64,000 bases of DNA, from contig NZ_CP133656.1 in assembly GCF_036885195.1 (NCBI RefSeq), positions 2,790,001-2,854,000 of the forward strand. Direction: 5' to 3'. The translations under genes and the position numbers were made by a program. Each line of letters starts with the position of its first letter. Positions within the stretch are counted from its first letter, which is position 1. The DNA comes from Pectobacterium cacticida. Lineage in GTDB: Bacteria; Pseudomonadota; Gammaproteobacteria; Enterobacterales; Enterobacteriaceae. Under the pieces are notes generated by a model that made no database searches, was not told the DNA's origin, and worked only from the letters and a program-made list of their open reading frames with translations. Positions 16,861 to 25,310 of this stretch are shown in pieces.

Positions 16861-17904
16861 TTATTTCGCTGCCCCCATCCATACGGTGGGAAAGCGTAGT
16901 TTGATGTTCTGGGGGGAACCGATAATCGTGCCGTCTCCCGCTTCGATACCAATAAAACCGGGATCGCGCGCGCTATCGAACAGTCCATGATTAAACGAAA
17001 ATGCCGCCATTTCGCTGATTTTAGACTTAAAATCCTGAGATATAACGTAATCTCTGGCGGTCTGTGGTTCGAAGAATCTTATGGTGGAAAATTGATCTTT
17101 CACACTGGCGGCGTCGGTGCCTAATATTCCCGCGCTGTACTTCACGAACGCCTCATGTTTGGGATGCGCCGGGTTGAGCATCGCGGCGGCCTCGTACCAT
17201 GCCCCCGCCAGCGCCTTGCCAAGGTTCGGTTCTTTCCTTAGCAAATCGGTATTGACCATCAGTACATCGACGAGCTCATTGGGAATCTTAGAGGAATCAA
17301 AAACGACCGTGCTATCAGGAAATTGGCGCAGAATCTCGCTCAATTGCGGCTTCCACGATACGACCGCCATGGTTGAATCATCGGCAAAGGTCGCGCCCAT
17401 GTCGCTGTCAGAAGTATTAACGACCGTGATATCGCTCTCGCTCAGTCCTACGCTATCAAGCGCTCGCGCCAGCATGTAGTGAGAACCCGACAATTCCACC
17501 ACGTTGACTCTCTGCCCTTTCAATGCGGTGAGATCGCGGTTCTTCCCTCGCATCACGATGCCATCACTGCCGTTCGACGCACTTAACGGCAGCACAACGG
17601 TAGTATCCAGTCCCCCGGCTGCGATGATAGTTAACGCATCCAGGGACATGGCGATCGATCCCGCAAAAGCGCCCAGACTGAACTGGGTCTGCGCCTCAAT
17701 GTAATCGTTCATCTGTACGGCCTCAATCGCCAGCCCGTACTTATCCCCCCATTTTTTCAATATGCCATTATCCTGAGCATAGCTCAGGGGCATGCTACCA
17801 GCGTAAAGGGTCCAGGCTATTTTATACGTCTCCTTAGCCTGAACGCTTAAAGCCGATCCCCATGTCACAAGTATTAAAACGAGAAAAGAAAGATATTTTG
17901 CCAT
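16861..17904 (-). CDS. NitT/TauT-type ABC transporter substrate-binding protein
   Basis: A 347-residue periplasmic binding protein of the SsuA/TauA/THI5-like type. The signal peptide MAKYLSFLVLILVTWGSALSVQA is followed by YKIAWTLYAGSMPLSYAQDNGILKKWG, cited in part, an N-terminal block typical of the family. The body continues with SxGAFAGSIAMSLDAL and a C-terminal lobe with EPQTARDYV. ATG 17904 has GGGGGT upstream. No permease or ATPase gene is adjacent on either side, so the protein is an orphan in this window; it may use a transporter core encoded elsewhere, or its partner genes were lost. It is paired with the amidohydrolase. Confidence 0.8.
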   Translation of the reverse strand: MAKYLSFLVLILVTWGSALSVQAKETYKIAWTLYAGSMPLSYAQDNGILKKWGDKYGLAIEAVQMNDYIEAQTQFSLGAFAGSIAMSLDALTIIAAGGLDTTVVLPLSASNGSDGIVMRGKNRDLTALKGQRVNVVELSGSHYMLARALDSVGLSESDITVVNTSDSDMGATFADDSTMAVVSWKPQLSEILRQFPDSTVVFDSSKIPNELVDVLMVNTDLLRKEPNLGKALAGAWYEAAAMLNPAHPKHEAFVKYSAGILGTDAASVKDQFSTIRFFEPQTARDYVISQDFKSKISEMAAFSFNHGLFDSARDPGFIGIEAGDGTIIGSPQNIKLRFPTVWMGAAK

Positions 17905-18208
17905 CTGTTTTACCCCCAAAACCATGTTAGAAGGTCAGTATAGAGTCCGGTTTTCAGGCAAAACATGACAATCTTTGCAGCCTAACCTGCATGAAAAACA
18001 TGAATCTGGGTACTGTGACTACTATTCCTTGAATGCAGGCCATCCCCATGCTCACACATCGGCGTTAACCAACCCAACCCGGTTAAGCATCGGCGAGACT
18101 CCACCGTTATTGGTCAACCAAATAACAATTAAGGTTGACATGTTGGGGCGAAAAGGAGGAGTTTATACGTGAGATCATCAATCCCACAACACGAATGAGA
18201 CATAACAC
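17905..18208. other. divergent promoter region between binding-protein gene and uxuA
   Basis: About 300 bp with no gene. It holds the UxuR/ExuR-like operator at 18110-18121; promoters for both flanking genes must lie here but none has convincing hexamers by eye. Confidence 0.4.
18110..18121. promoter_or_regulatory. UxuR/ExuR-like operator upstream of uxuA
   Basis: TTGGTCAACCAA is a palindrome with TTGGT/ACCAA arms around CA, the arm pattern of hexuronate regulators UxuR/ExuR. It sits about 90 bp before uxuA, and the cognate uxuR gene ends the same cluster. Confidence 0.6.
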
Positions 18209-19393
18209 ATGGAACAGACATGGCGTTGGTATGGCCCAAACGATCCCGTCACCTTAGCTGACGTTCGTCAAGCAGGTGCCACGGGGGTGGTTACGGCCTT
18301 GCATCACATCCCGAACGGCGAAGTGTGGCCGGTTGAGGAGATCCAAAAACGTAAAGCCCTGATTGAAGCGTCCGGGCTGGTGTGGTCAGTGGTAGAAAGC
18401 GTGCCTATTCATGAAGATATCAAAACCCGTTCCGGTAACTATCTTCAATGGCTCGCCAACTACCAGCAATCTCTGCGTAACCTGGCGCAGTGCGGGATTC
18501 GTACCGTATGCTACAACTTCATGCCTGTCCTCGACTGGACACGTACCGATCTGGGCTATGTCCTGCCCGACGGTTCAAAAGCGCTGCGTTTCGATCAAAT
18601 CGAGTTTGCCGTCTTTGAACTGCATATTCTTAAACGCCCGGGCGCGGAAGCGGATTACACCGCTGAAGAAATCGCTCAGGCTCATGACCGTTTCGCTACC
18701 ATGAGCGAAGAAGCAAAAACGCGCCTGACCCGTAATATTATCGCAGGCCTGCCGGGTGCGGAAGAAGGCTATACACTCGACCAGTTCCGCCAGCATCTCG
18801 CCCGCTACCAGCATATCGACAAAGACAGATTACGCGAAAATTTTGCCATATTCCTGCACGCGATCGTGCCGGTTGCCGAAGAGGTGGGTGTCCGTATGGC
18901 GGTACATCCTGACGATCCACCGCGTCCGATCCTCGGCCTACCGCGTATTATTTCTACGGCTGAAGATATGCAGTGGATGGTGGACACCGTTAACAGCATG
19001 GCCAATGGTTTCACTATGTGTACGGGATCTTATGGCGTACGCGCCGATAACGATCTGGTCGACATGATTAAGCGGTTTGGCCCACGCATTTACTTTACGC
19101 ATTTGCGATCCACGCAACGTGAAGATAATCCGAAAACCTTTCACGAAGCGGCGCATCTCAACGGCGATGTGGACATGTATGAAGTGGTTAAAGCGATCGT
19201 TGAAGAAGAACAGCGCCGTAAAGCGGAGGGGAACGAAGATCCGATCCCAATGCGCCCCGATCATGGTCACCAAATGCTTGACGATCTGAAAAAGAAAACC
19301 AATCCAGGTTATTCCGCGATCGGTCGTCTTAAAGGGCTGGCAGAAGTACGCGGTGTTGAGATGGCCATCCAGCGTGCCTTCTTTTGTCGCTAA
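18209..19393 (+). CDS. uxuA: mannonate dehydratase UxuA
   Basis: Converts D-mannonate to 2-keto-3-deoxygluconate (EC 4.2.1.8) in glucuronate breakdown. The 394-residue protein begins MEQTWRWYGPNDPVTL and has the UxuA blocks TGVVTALHHIPNGEVW, WSVVESVPIHEDIK, CYNFMPVLDWTRT, AVHPDDPPRPILGLPRI and MRPDHGHQM. The His and Asp residues in HPDDPP and RPDHGH belong to the metal-binding active site. It is followed by uxuB and uxuR in the same direction. The product feeds the KDG pathway that also receives pectin fragments, fitting a pectin-degrading bacterium. Confidence 0.96.
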   Translation: MEQTWRWYGPNDPVTLADVRQAGATGVVTALHHIPNGEVWPVEEIQKRKALIEASGLVWSVVESVPIHEDIKTRSGNYLQWLANYQQSLRNLAQCGIRTVCYNFMPVLDWTRTDLGYVLPDGSKALRFDQIEFAVFELHILKRPGAEADYTAEEIAQAHDRFATMSEEAKTRLTRNIIAGLPGAEEGYTLDQFRQHLARYQHIDKDRLRENFAIFLHAIVPVAEEVGVRMAVHPDDPPRPILGLPRIISTAEDMQWMVDTVNSMANGFTMCTGSYGVRADNDLVDMIKRFGPRIYFTHLRSTQREDNPKTFHEAAHLNGDVDMYEVVKAIVEEEQRRKAEGNEDPIPMRPDHGHQMLDDLKKKTNPGYSAIGRLKGLAEVRGVEMAIQRAFFCR

Positions 19394-19474
19394 TTCCCGT
19401 CGGCAAGGCTCAATGCTATGCCGGTCTTGTATTTTTCTTCCCGCCACGCTCTCCGGCGGGTTCTGGAGGTTATG

Positions 19475-20947
19475 ATGACGACAATTGCTGACAGCAGCCT
19501 GCCGGTTGCTCGTCCTGCCTGGGATCGTTCTCGTCTGGAAGCGCGGATTGTGCATCTGGGCTGCGGAGCGTTTCACCGGGCCCACCAGGCGCTTTACACG
19601 CACCATCTACTGGAAACCACCGACAGCGACTGGGGGATCTGCGAAGTCAACCTGATGCCAGGCAATGATCGGATATTGATCGAGAATCTAAAAAAACAGC
19701 AGTTACTCTATACCGTCGCGGAAAAGGGCGCGGACAGTACTGAGCTAAAGGTGATCGGCGCAATGAAAGAAGCGCTGCACCCGGAAATCGACGGCTGTAA
19801 TAGGATACTGCAAGCGATGGCACGCCCCCAGGTGGCGATTGTTTCATTGACGATCACCGAAAAGGGCTACTGTACTGATGCGGCCAGTGGCCAATTGGAT
19901 ATTAATAACCCATTGATTCAGCATGATATCGCTAATCCGACAGCGCCGAAATCCGCGATTGGTTACATTGTCGAAGCATTACGTCTGCGCCGAGAGCAGG
20001 GGTTGCCCGCGTTTACGGTGATGTCTTGCGATAACGTGCGTGAAAATGGTCATGTGGCGAAAGTCGCGGTGCTGGGACTGGCGCAGGCGCGCGATCCGCA
20101 ACTCGCGGAGTGGATTGAGGCTCATACGACCTTTCCGTGCACCATGGTTGACCGTATTGTTCCGGCTGCCACGCCAGAAACCCTTCAGGAAATCGCCGAC
20201 CAGCTCGGCGTGTACGACCCATGTGCTATCGCCTGTGAACCCTTTCGTCAGTGGGTGATTGAAGACAACTTTGTTAACGGCCGCCCGCAATGGGATAAAG
20301 TCGGCGCGCAATTTGTGGCTGACGTGGTGCCTTTCGAGATGATGAAGCTACGCATGCTTAACGGCAGCCATTCTTTCCTTGCGTATTTAGGCTATCTCGG
20401 CGGGTATGAAACCATTGCCGATACCATGACTAACCCAGCATACCGCAAAGCGGCTTTCGCGCTCATGGTACAGGAACAGGCGCCGACGCTCTCTATGCCG
20501 GAAGGAACCGATCTCAACGCCTACGCGGCGCGTCTTATCGAGCGATTCAGCAATCCCTCTCTGCGTCACCGTACCTGGCAGATTGCAATGGATGGCAGTC
20601 AGAAGCTGCCACAACGTCTGCTGGATCCCATTCGTCTGCATCTGCAAAACGGTGGAGCCTGGCACCATCTGGCGCTCGGTGTCGCAGGATGGATGCGTTA
20701 CGTCCAAGGCGTAGACGAGAAAGGCAATGAAATTGAAGTGATCGATCCGCTTCGCGAGGAATTTCAACGGATTAACCAACGTTATCATGGCAATGAACGC
20801 GTGGGCGCACTGCTGGCCCTCAGCAGCATTTTTGGTCACGATCTGTCGGATAATCACCCGTTTATTACGGCAGTGACGCTTGCCTATCAAACGTTGTGCG
20901 AACGGGGCGCGCGAGAGTGTGTCGCGGCGTTAAGCGCTGGCGTCTGA
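19475..20947 (+). CDS. uxuB: fructuronate reductase UxuB
   Basis: The NAD-dependent D-mannonate oxidoreductase (EC 1.1.1.57) reduces fructuronate to mannonate, the substrate of UxuA. The 490-residue protein belongs to the polyol-specific long-chain dehydrogenases: IVHLGCGAFHRAHQALYTHHLL is the N-terminal nucleotide fold (cited in part as HLGCGAFHRAHQ), and MKLRMLNGSHSFLAYLG carries the catalytic-region Lys and Asn/His residues. ATG 19475 has GGAGG 5 bases upstream; ATG 19472 is too close. It lies 81 bp after uxuA. Confidence 0.95.
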   Translation: MTTIADSSLPVARPAWDRSRLEARIVHLGCGAFHRAHQALYTHHLLETTDSDWGICEVNLMPGNDRILIENLKKQQLLYTVAEKGADSTELKVIGAMKEALHPEIDGCNRILQAMARPQVAIVSLTITEKGYCTDAASGQLDINNPLIQHDIANPTAPKSAIGYIVEALRLRREQGLPAFTVMSCDNVRENGHVAKVAVLGLAQARDPQLAEWIEAHTTFPCTMVDRIVPAATPETLQEIADQLGVYDPCAIACEPFRQWVIEDNFVNGRPQWDKVGAQFVADVVPFEMMKLRMLNGSHSFLAYLGYLGGYETIADTMTNPAYRKAAFALMVQEQAPTLSMPEGTDLNAYAARLIERFSNPSLRHRTWQIAMDGSQKLPQRLLDPIRLHLQNGGAWHHLALGVAGWMRYVQGVDEKGNEIEVIDPLREEFQRINQRYHGNERVGALLALSSIFGHDLSDNHPFITAVTLAYQTLCERGARECVAALSAGV

Positions 20948-21067
20948 TCTCTGCGCGATAGTAGGTCGATCAAATAGTGATGTGGTCGACCCATTTTCTG
21001 TTTTTAGCACACCGCAAATGTTATAGTTCCGCACTAACCACGGTATCTTTGCTGACAGGCATGAAAT

Positions 21068-21829
21068 ATGAAATCTGAGACCTCTTCGCCAAGACCTTAC
21101 CAGGAAGTCGGCGCTATGATCCGCGATCTGATCGTTAGCACGCCGTATAATCCTGGCGAGCGACTGCCACCAGAGCGTGAAATTGCAGAGATGCTGAACG
21201 TCACCCGAACGGTGGTGCGTGAAGCGTTAATCATGCTGGAGATTAAAGGTCTCGTGGAGGTGCGTCGCGGCGCCGGGATTTATGTGCTCGATAACGCCAG
21301 CGAAACAGAGATGGCGAACGACGCCAGCCACTGCAATGATGCCGGGCCGTTCGAGCTATTGCAGGCACGTCAGTTACTGGAAAGTAATATCGCTGAATTC
21401 GCCGCGTTACAGGCCACGCGTGAGGACATTAGCAAAATGCGTAAAGCCCTGCTGCTCGAAGAGCGTGAACTGGCCTCAAGTAACTCCGAGAGCGGAGACA
21501 TGCAGTTTCATCTGGCGATTGCTGAAGCGACCCACAACAGCATGATAGTGGAACTGTTTCGCCAATCGTGGGAATGGCGCGAGAATAATCCGATGTGGAT
21601 CCAACTACATCGCCACCTTCATGACACCCACTACCGCAAAGAATGGTTAGACGATCATAAGCAAATTCTTGCCGCGCTGATCAAAAAAGATGCTCGCGCC
21701 GCAAAGCTGGCAATGTGGCAACATCTGGAAAACGTCAAACTACGTCTATTGGAGTTCTCCAACGTCGATGATCTTTGGTTTGATGGTTACCTGTTCGACT
21801 CCTGGCCACTGCACAACGTTGACGCCTGA
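21068..21829 (+). CDS. uxuR: hexuronate operon repressor UxuR
   Basis: A GntR/FadR-subfamily repressor of 253 residues. The winged HTH is at residues 10-75 (RPYQEVGAMIRDLI, PGERLPPEREIAEMLNVTRT, cited in parts), and the all-helical FCD effector domain from about 95 carries the metal-ligand pattern (QFHLAIAEATHNS, HKQILAALIKKD). The sequence is close to E. coli UxuR, including the C-terminal FDGYLFDSWPL. It represses uxuAB in the absence of fructuronate in E. coli. The promoter region contains TGGTCGACCC (20983-20992), a possible autoregulatory half-match to the uxuA operator. Confidence 0.93.
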   Translation: MKSETSSPRPYQEVGAMIRDLIVSTPYNPGERLPPEREIAEMLNVTRTVVREALIMLEIKGLVEVRRGAGIYVLDNASETEMANDASHCNDAGPFELLQARQLLESNIAEFAALQATREDISKMRKALLLEERELASSNSESGDMQFHLAIAEATHNSMIVELFRQSWEWRENNPMWIQLHRHLHDTHYRKEWLDDHKQILAALIKKDARAAKLAMWQHLENVKLRLLEFSNVDDLWFDGYLFDSWPLHNVDA

Positions 21830-21906
21830 CAGTTTTTATCAGGGCATTTGTTTCGATACTGTCTCCCCTGCTTTTAGGCGGAATTAGGTGAAAAATCGAT
21901 TGTCGT

Positions 21907-21954
21907 CAAAAAACAAAAATCGCCAGTAAATCCTATGATTTTACTGGCGATTTT
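21907..21954 (-). terminator. rho-independent terminator of guaA
   Basis: On the minus strand AAAATCGCCAGTAAA and TTTACTGGCGATTTT (21916-21930 and 21940-21954) form a 15-bp stem, followed by a T-rich run. It could also stop plus-strand transcripts from uxuR. Confidence 0.85.
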
Positions 21955-21987
21955 AGACGTTAGCGGATGTCAGTGGACGCTAACAGC

Positions 21988-23565
21988 TTATTCCCACTCG
22001 ATCGTTGCCGGTGGCTTACCCGATATGTCATAAACGACGCGGGAGATGCCGTCGACTTCGTTGATGATGCGATTGGAGACGCGGCCTAAGAAATCGTATG
22101 GCAAATGCGCCCAGTGCGCGGTCATAAAGTCGATGGTTTCCACCGCTCGCAGGGAAACAACCCAGTCGTACTTACGGCCATCGCCCATTACCCCGACGGA
22201 GCGAACCGGCAGGAACACGGTGAACGCCTGGCTTACCTTGTTGTACAGGTCGGCTTTGTGCAACTCTTCGATGAAGATCGCGTCCGCGCGACGCAGCAGA
22301 TCGCAGTACTCTTTCTTTACTTCGCCCAGCACGCGCACGCCCAATCCTGGGCCGGGGAACGGGTGGCGGTAGAGCATGTCATACGGCAGCCCCAGCTCCA
22401 GACCGATCTTACGCACCTCGTCTTTGAACAACTCGCGCAGCGGTTCGACCAGACCCATCTTCATCTCTTTCGGCAGGCCGCCCACGTTGTGGTGAGATTT
22501 GATGACGTGTGCTTTACCGGTCGCGGAGGCCGCGGACTCGATTACGTCAGGATAGATTGTACCCTGCGCCAGCCACTTCACGTCTTCCAGCTTCAGCGCT
22601 TCTTCGTCGAACACTTCCACGAACACGCGGCCGATGATTTTACGTTTTGCTTCCGGATCGTTCTCGCCTTTTAGCGCGTCCAGGAAGCGCTGCTCGCCTT
22701 CCACGTGAACGATGTTCAGACCAAAGTGGTCGCCGAACATGTCCATCACCTGCTGGGCTTCGTTTAAACGTAGCAGACCGTTATCAACAAACACGCACGT
22801 CAGACGATCGCCAATCGCGCGGTGCAACAGCATCGCGGTCACGGAGGAGTCAACACCGCCTGACAGGCCGAGAATCACTTTGTCATCGCCAACCTGCTGG
22901 CGGATACGCTTCACCGCATCATCGATAATTTTGTCTGGCGTCCATAGCGCGTCACACTGGCAGATATCAAGAACAAAACGTTCCAAAATTCGCTGGCCCT
23001 GCCGGGTATGCGTCACTTCCGGGTGGAATTGCACGCCGTAAAAACGTTTTTCTTCGTTCGCCATGATGGCAAACGGACAGGTATCGGTACTCGCAACCGT
23101 CTCAAACCCGTCCGGGATTGCCGTCACTTTGTCGCCGTGGCTCATCCAGACATCCAGCAGCGGCGCTCCCGTTGCACTCAGCGCGTCCTGAATACCGCGC
23201 ACCAAGGCACTCTCGGTTTTAACTTCTACCTGCGCATAACCAAACTCACGCTGGTTGGAACCTTCAACGTGACCGCCCAATTGCATCGCCATCGTCTGCA
23301 TGCCGTAACATACGCCCAATACCGGTACACCGGCGGTGAAAACGTATTCCGGCGCGCGCGGGCTACCGAATTCGGTGGTGCTTTCGGGGCCACCGGACAG
23401 GATGATCCCGTTGGGATTAAAGCCGCGAATCTGCTCTTCCGTGACATCCCATGCCCAGAGTTCACAGTAAACGCCAAGTTCACGTACGCGTCGTGCAACC
23501 AATTGCGTATATTGCGAACCGAAATCCAGAATAAGAATGCGATGTTGATGAATGTTTTGCGTCAT
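21988..23565 (-). CDS. guaA: GMP synthase (glutamine-hydrolysing) GuaA
   Basis: Converts XMP to GMP with ATP and glutamine. The 525-residue protein has an N-terminal class I glutamine amidotransferase domain (ILDFGSQYTQLVARRVRE; catalytic Cys in VLGVCYGMQ; His-Glu in FHPEV), an ATP-pyrophosphatase domain (P-loop GLSGGVDSSV) and the C-terminal dimerisation domain ending PPATIEWE. Start 23565 (MTQNIHQHRIL) gives the E. coli length. guaB lies upstream on the same strand, and the 107-bp spacer contains an 8-bp inverted repeat AAACCCGG/CCGGGTTT with a long loop. Confidence 0.97.
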   Translation of the reverse strand: MTQNIHQHRILILDFGSQYTQLVARRVRELGVYCELWAWDVTEEQIRGFNPNGIILSGGPESTTEFGSPRAPEYVFTAGVPVLGVCYGMQTMAMQLGGHVEGSNQREFGYAQVEVKTESALVRGIQDALSATGAPLLDVWMSHGDKVTAIPDGFETVASTDTCPFAIMANEEKRFYGVQFHPEVTHTRQGQRILERFVLDICQCDALWTPDKIIDDAVKRIRQQVGDDKVILGLSGGVDSSVTAMLLHRAIGDRLTCVFVDNGLLRLNEAQQVMDMFGDHFGLNIVHVEGEQRFLDALKGENDPEAKRKIIGRVFVEVFDEEALKLEDVKWLAQGTIYPDVIESAASATGKAHVIKSHHNVGGLPKEMKMGLVEPLRELFKDEVRKIGLELGLPYDMLYRHPFPGPGLGVRVLGEVKKEYCDLLRRADAIFIEELHKADLYNKVSQAFTVFLPVRSVGVMGDGRKYDWVVSLRAVETIDFMTAHWAHLPYDFLGRVSNRIINEVDGISRVVYDISGKPPATIEWE

Positions 23566-23672
23566 GAGGAGCATGTTCCAAAAAGCTAAAAAATAAGTAA
23601 ACCCGGCGAATAGCCCTAAAAAGACAGGCAATAGTACCGGGTTTATCAGGTTAAATCAGCCCGCAAATTACC

Positions 23673-25139
23673 TTATGAACCCATACGGTAGTTCGGCGAC
23701 TCTTTAGTAATGGTCACGTCATGAACGTGGCTTTCCTGGATGCCAGCACCGCTGATACGCACAAATTCGGCCTGCGTGCGCAGGGCATCAATAGTGCCGC
23801 AACCGGTCAATCCCATACAGGAACGTAGGCCGCCCATTTGCTGATGGACGATTTCTTTCAGGCGACCTTTATAGGCTACGCGGCCTTCAATACCTTCCGG
23901 CACCAGTTTGTCGGCGGCATTGTCGCTCTGGAAATAACGATCGGAAGAACCTTTTGACATCGCGCCCAATGACCCCATGCCCCGATAAGATTTGAAGGCG
24001 CGCCCCTGGTATAACTCGATCTCCCCCGGAGATTCTTCCGTACCGGCCAGCATAGAACCGACCATAACGCAAGCCGCCCCTGCTGCGATAGCTTTGGCGA
24101 TGTCGCCAGAGAAACGGATGCCGCCATCGGCAATGACAGGAATACCTGTACCCTCCAACGCGTCAACCGCATCGGAGATGGCTGTAATCTGCGGTACACC
24201 TACGCCTGTCACGATACGGGTAGTACAGATGGAGCCAGGACCGATACCCACTTTGACCGCACTCACCCCCGCGTCGACAAGCGCCTTTGCGCCTGCGCCG
24301 GTCGCGACGTTACCGCCAATAATGTCAAGGTTAGGATATTTGGCACGTGTTTCACGAATACGCTGTAATACGCCTTCGGAATGACCGTGCGAAGAATCGA
24401 TCAGCAAAACATCAACGCCAGCAGCAACCAGCGCATCAATGCGCTCTTCGTTACCGGCGCCCGCGCCAACAGCCGCACCAACGCGCAGGCGACCATGTTC
24501 ATCTTTACACGCGTTAGGTTTACGTTCTGCTTTCTGGAAATCTTTTACTGTGATCATACCGAGTAGATGAAATTTATCGTCTACTACCAACGCTTTTTCG
24601 ACGCGCTTTTCATGCATCTTTTGCAGGACAACATCGCGCGCTTCACCTTCTTTAACGGTAACCAGACGCTCTTTGGGCGTCATAAACGTGCTAACCGGTT
24701 TTTCTAAATCAGTCACAAAACGCACGTCTCGCCCGGTAATGATACCAACCAGTTCGTTATCTTTGGCTACGACGGGGTACCCGGCAAAGCCGTTGCGCTC
24801 TGTCAGCGCTTTCACTTCACGCAGCGTGGTTTCCGGGGTGACCGTTTGTGGATCAACCACAACGCCGCTTTCGTGTTTTTTCACGCGGCTCACTTCTTCA
24901 GCCTGACGTTCGATGGACATGTTTTTGTGAATAAAGCCCAGTCCGCCTTCCTGTGCCAGCGCGATGGCCAGAGCGGATTCAGTCACGGTATCCATCGCCG
25001 CAGAGAGCATAGGAATATTCAGGCGAATATTTTTCGTTAACTGCGTCGACAGGTCGGCAGTGTTAGGCAGAACGGTAGAATGGGCGGGAATTAAGAGGAC
25101 GTCGTCAAACGTCAGTGCTTCTTTAGCAATACGTAGCAT
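23673..25139 (-). CDS. guaB: IMP dehydrogenase GuaB
   Basis: The first committed step of GMP synthesis (IMP to XMP, NAD-dependent). The 488 residues begin MLRIAKEALTFDDVLLIPAHS. The tandem CBS domains are at about 95-200, and the catalytic loop GIGPGSICTTRIVTGVGVPQ carries the active-site Cys near 305. The flap region and C-terminal SPNYRMGS are intact. Start 25139 matches the family; an upstream in-frame start at 25193 is unsupported. It is the first gene of the guaBA operon and diverges from xseA across a PurR-like site. Confidence 0.97.
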   Translation of the reverse strand: MLRIAKEALTFDDVLLIPAHSTVLPNTADLSTQLTKNIRLNIPMLSAAMDTVTESALAIALAQEGGLGFIHKNMSIERQAEEVSRVKKHESGVVVDPQTVTPETTLREVKALTERNGFAGYPVVAKDNELVGIITGRDVRFVTDLEKPVSTFMTPKERLVTVKEGEARDVVLQKMHEKRVEKALVVDDKFHLLGMITVKDFQKAERKPNACKDEHGRLRVGAAVGAGAGNEERIDALVAAGVDVLLIDSSHGHSEGVLQRIRETRAKYPNLDIIGGNVATGAGAKALVDAGVSAVKVGIGPGSICTTRIVTGVGVPQITAISDAVDALEGTGIPVIADGGIRFSGDIAKAIAAGAACVMVGSMLAGTEESPGEIELYQGRAFKSYRGMGSLGAMSKGSSDRYFQSDNAADKLVPEGIEGRVAYKGRLKEIVHQQMGGLRSCMGLTGCGTIDALRTQAEFVRISGAGIQESHVHDVTITKESPNYRMGS

Positions 25140-25201
25140 GGGCAATATCTCACCAAGGTGGATGTAAGAATAGATAAAATATTGCCGTGGCATTATACAG
25201 A

Positions 25202-25217
25202 GCGTAATCGATTGCCT
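25202..25217. promoter_or_regulatory. PurR-like operator of guaBA
   Basis: On the minus strand AGGCAATCGATTACGC fits the PurR pattern ANGCAANCGNTTNCNT at all fixed positions except the last. It lies 63 bp before guaB, where E. coli guaBA also has a PurR site. Confidence 0.65.
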
Positions 25218-25310
25218 CCAGCATTATTTTACTAAAGTGCTTGATTACCTGTTTCAGGTAGGTAGTATCAATCGATTAAGTCACTGTTTTAAAATTTGAT
25301 CTGGCTCACA

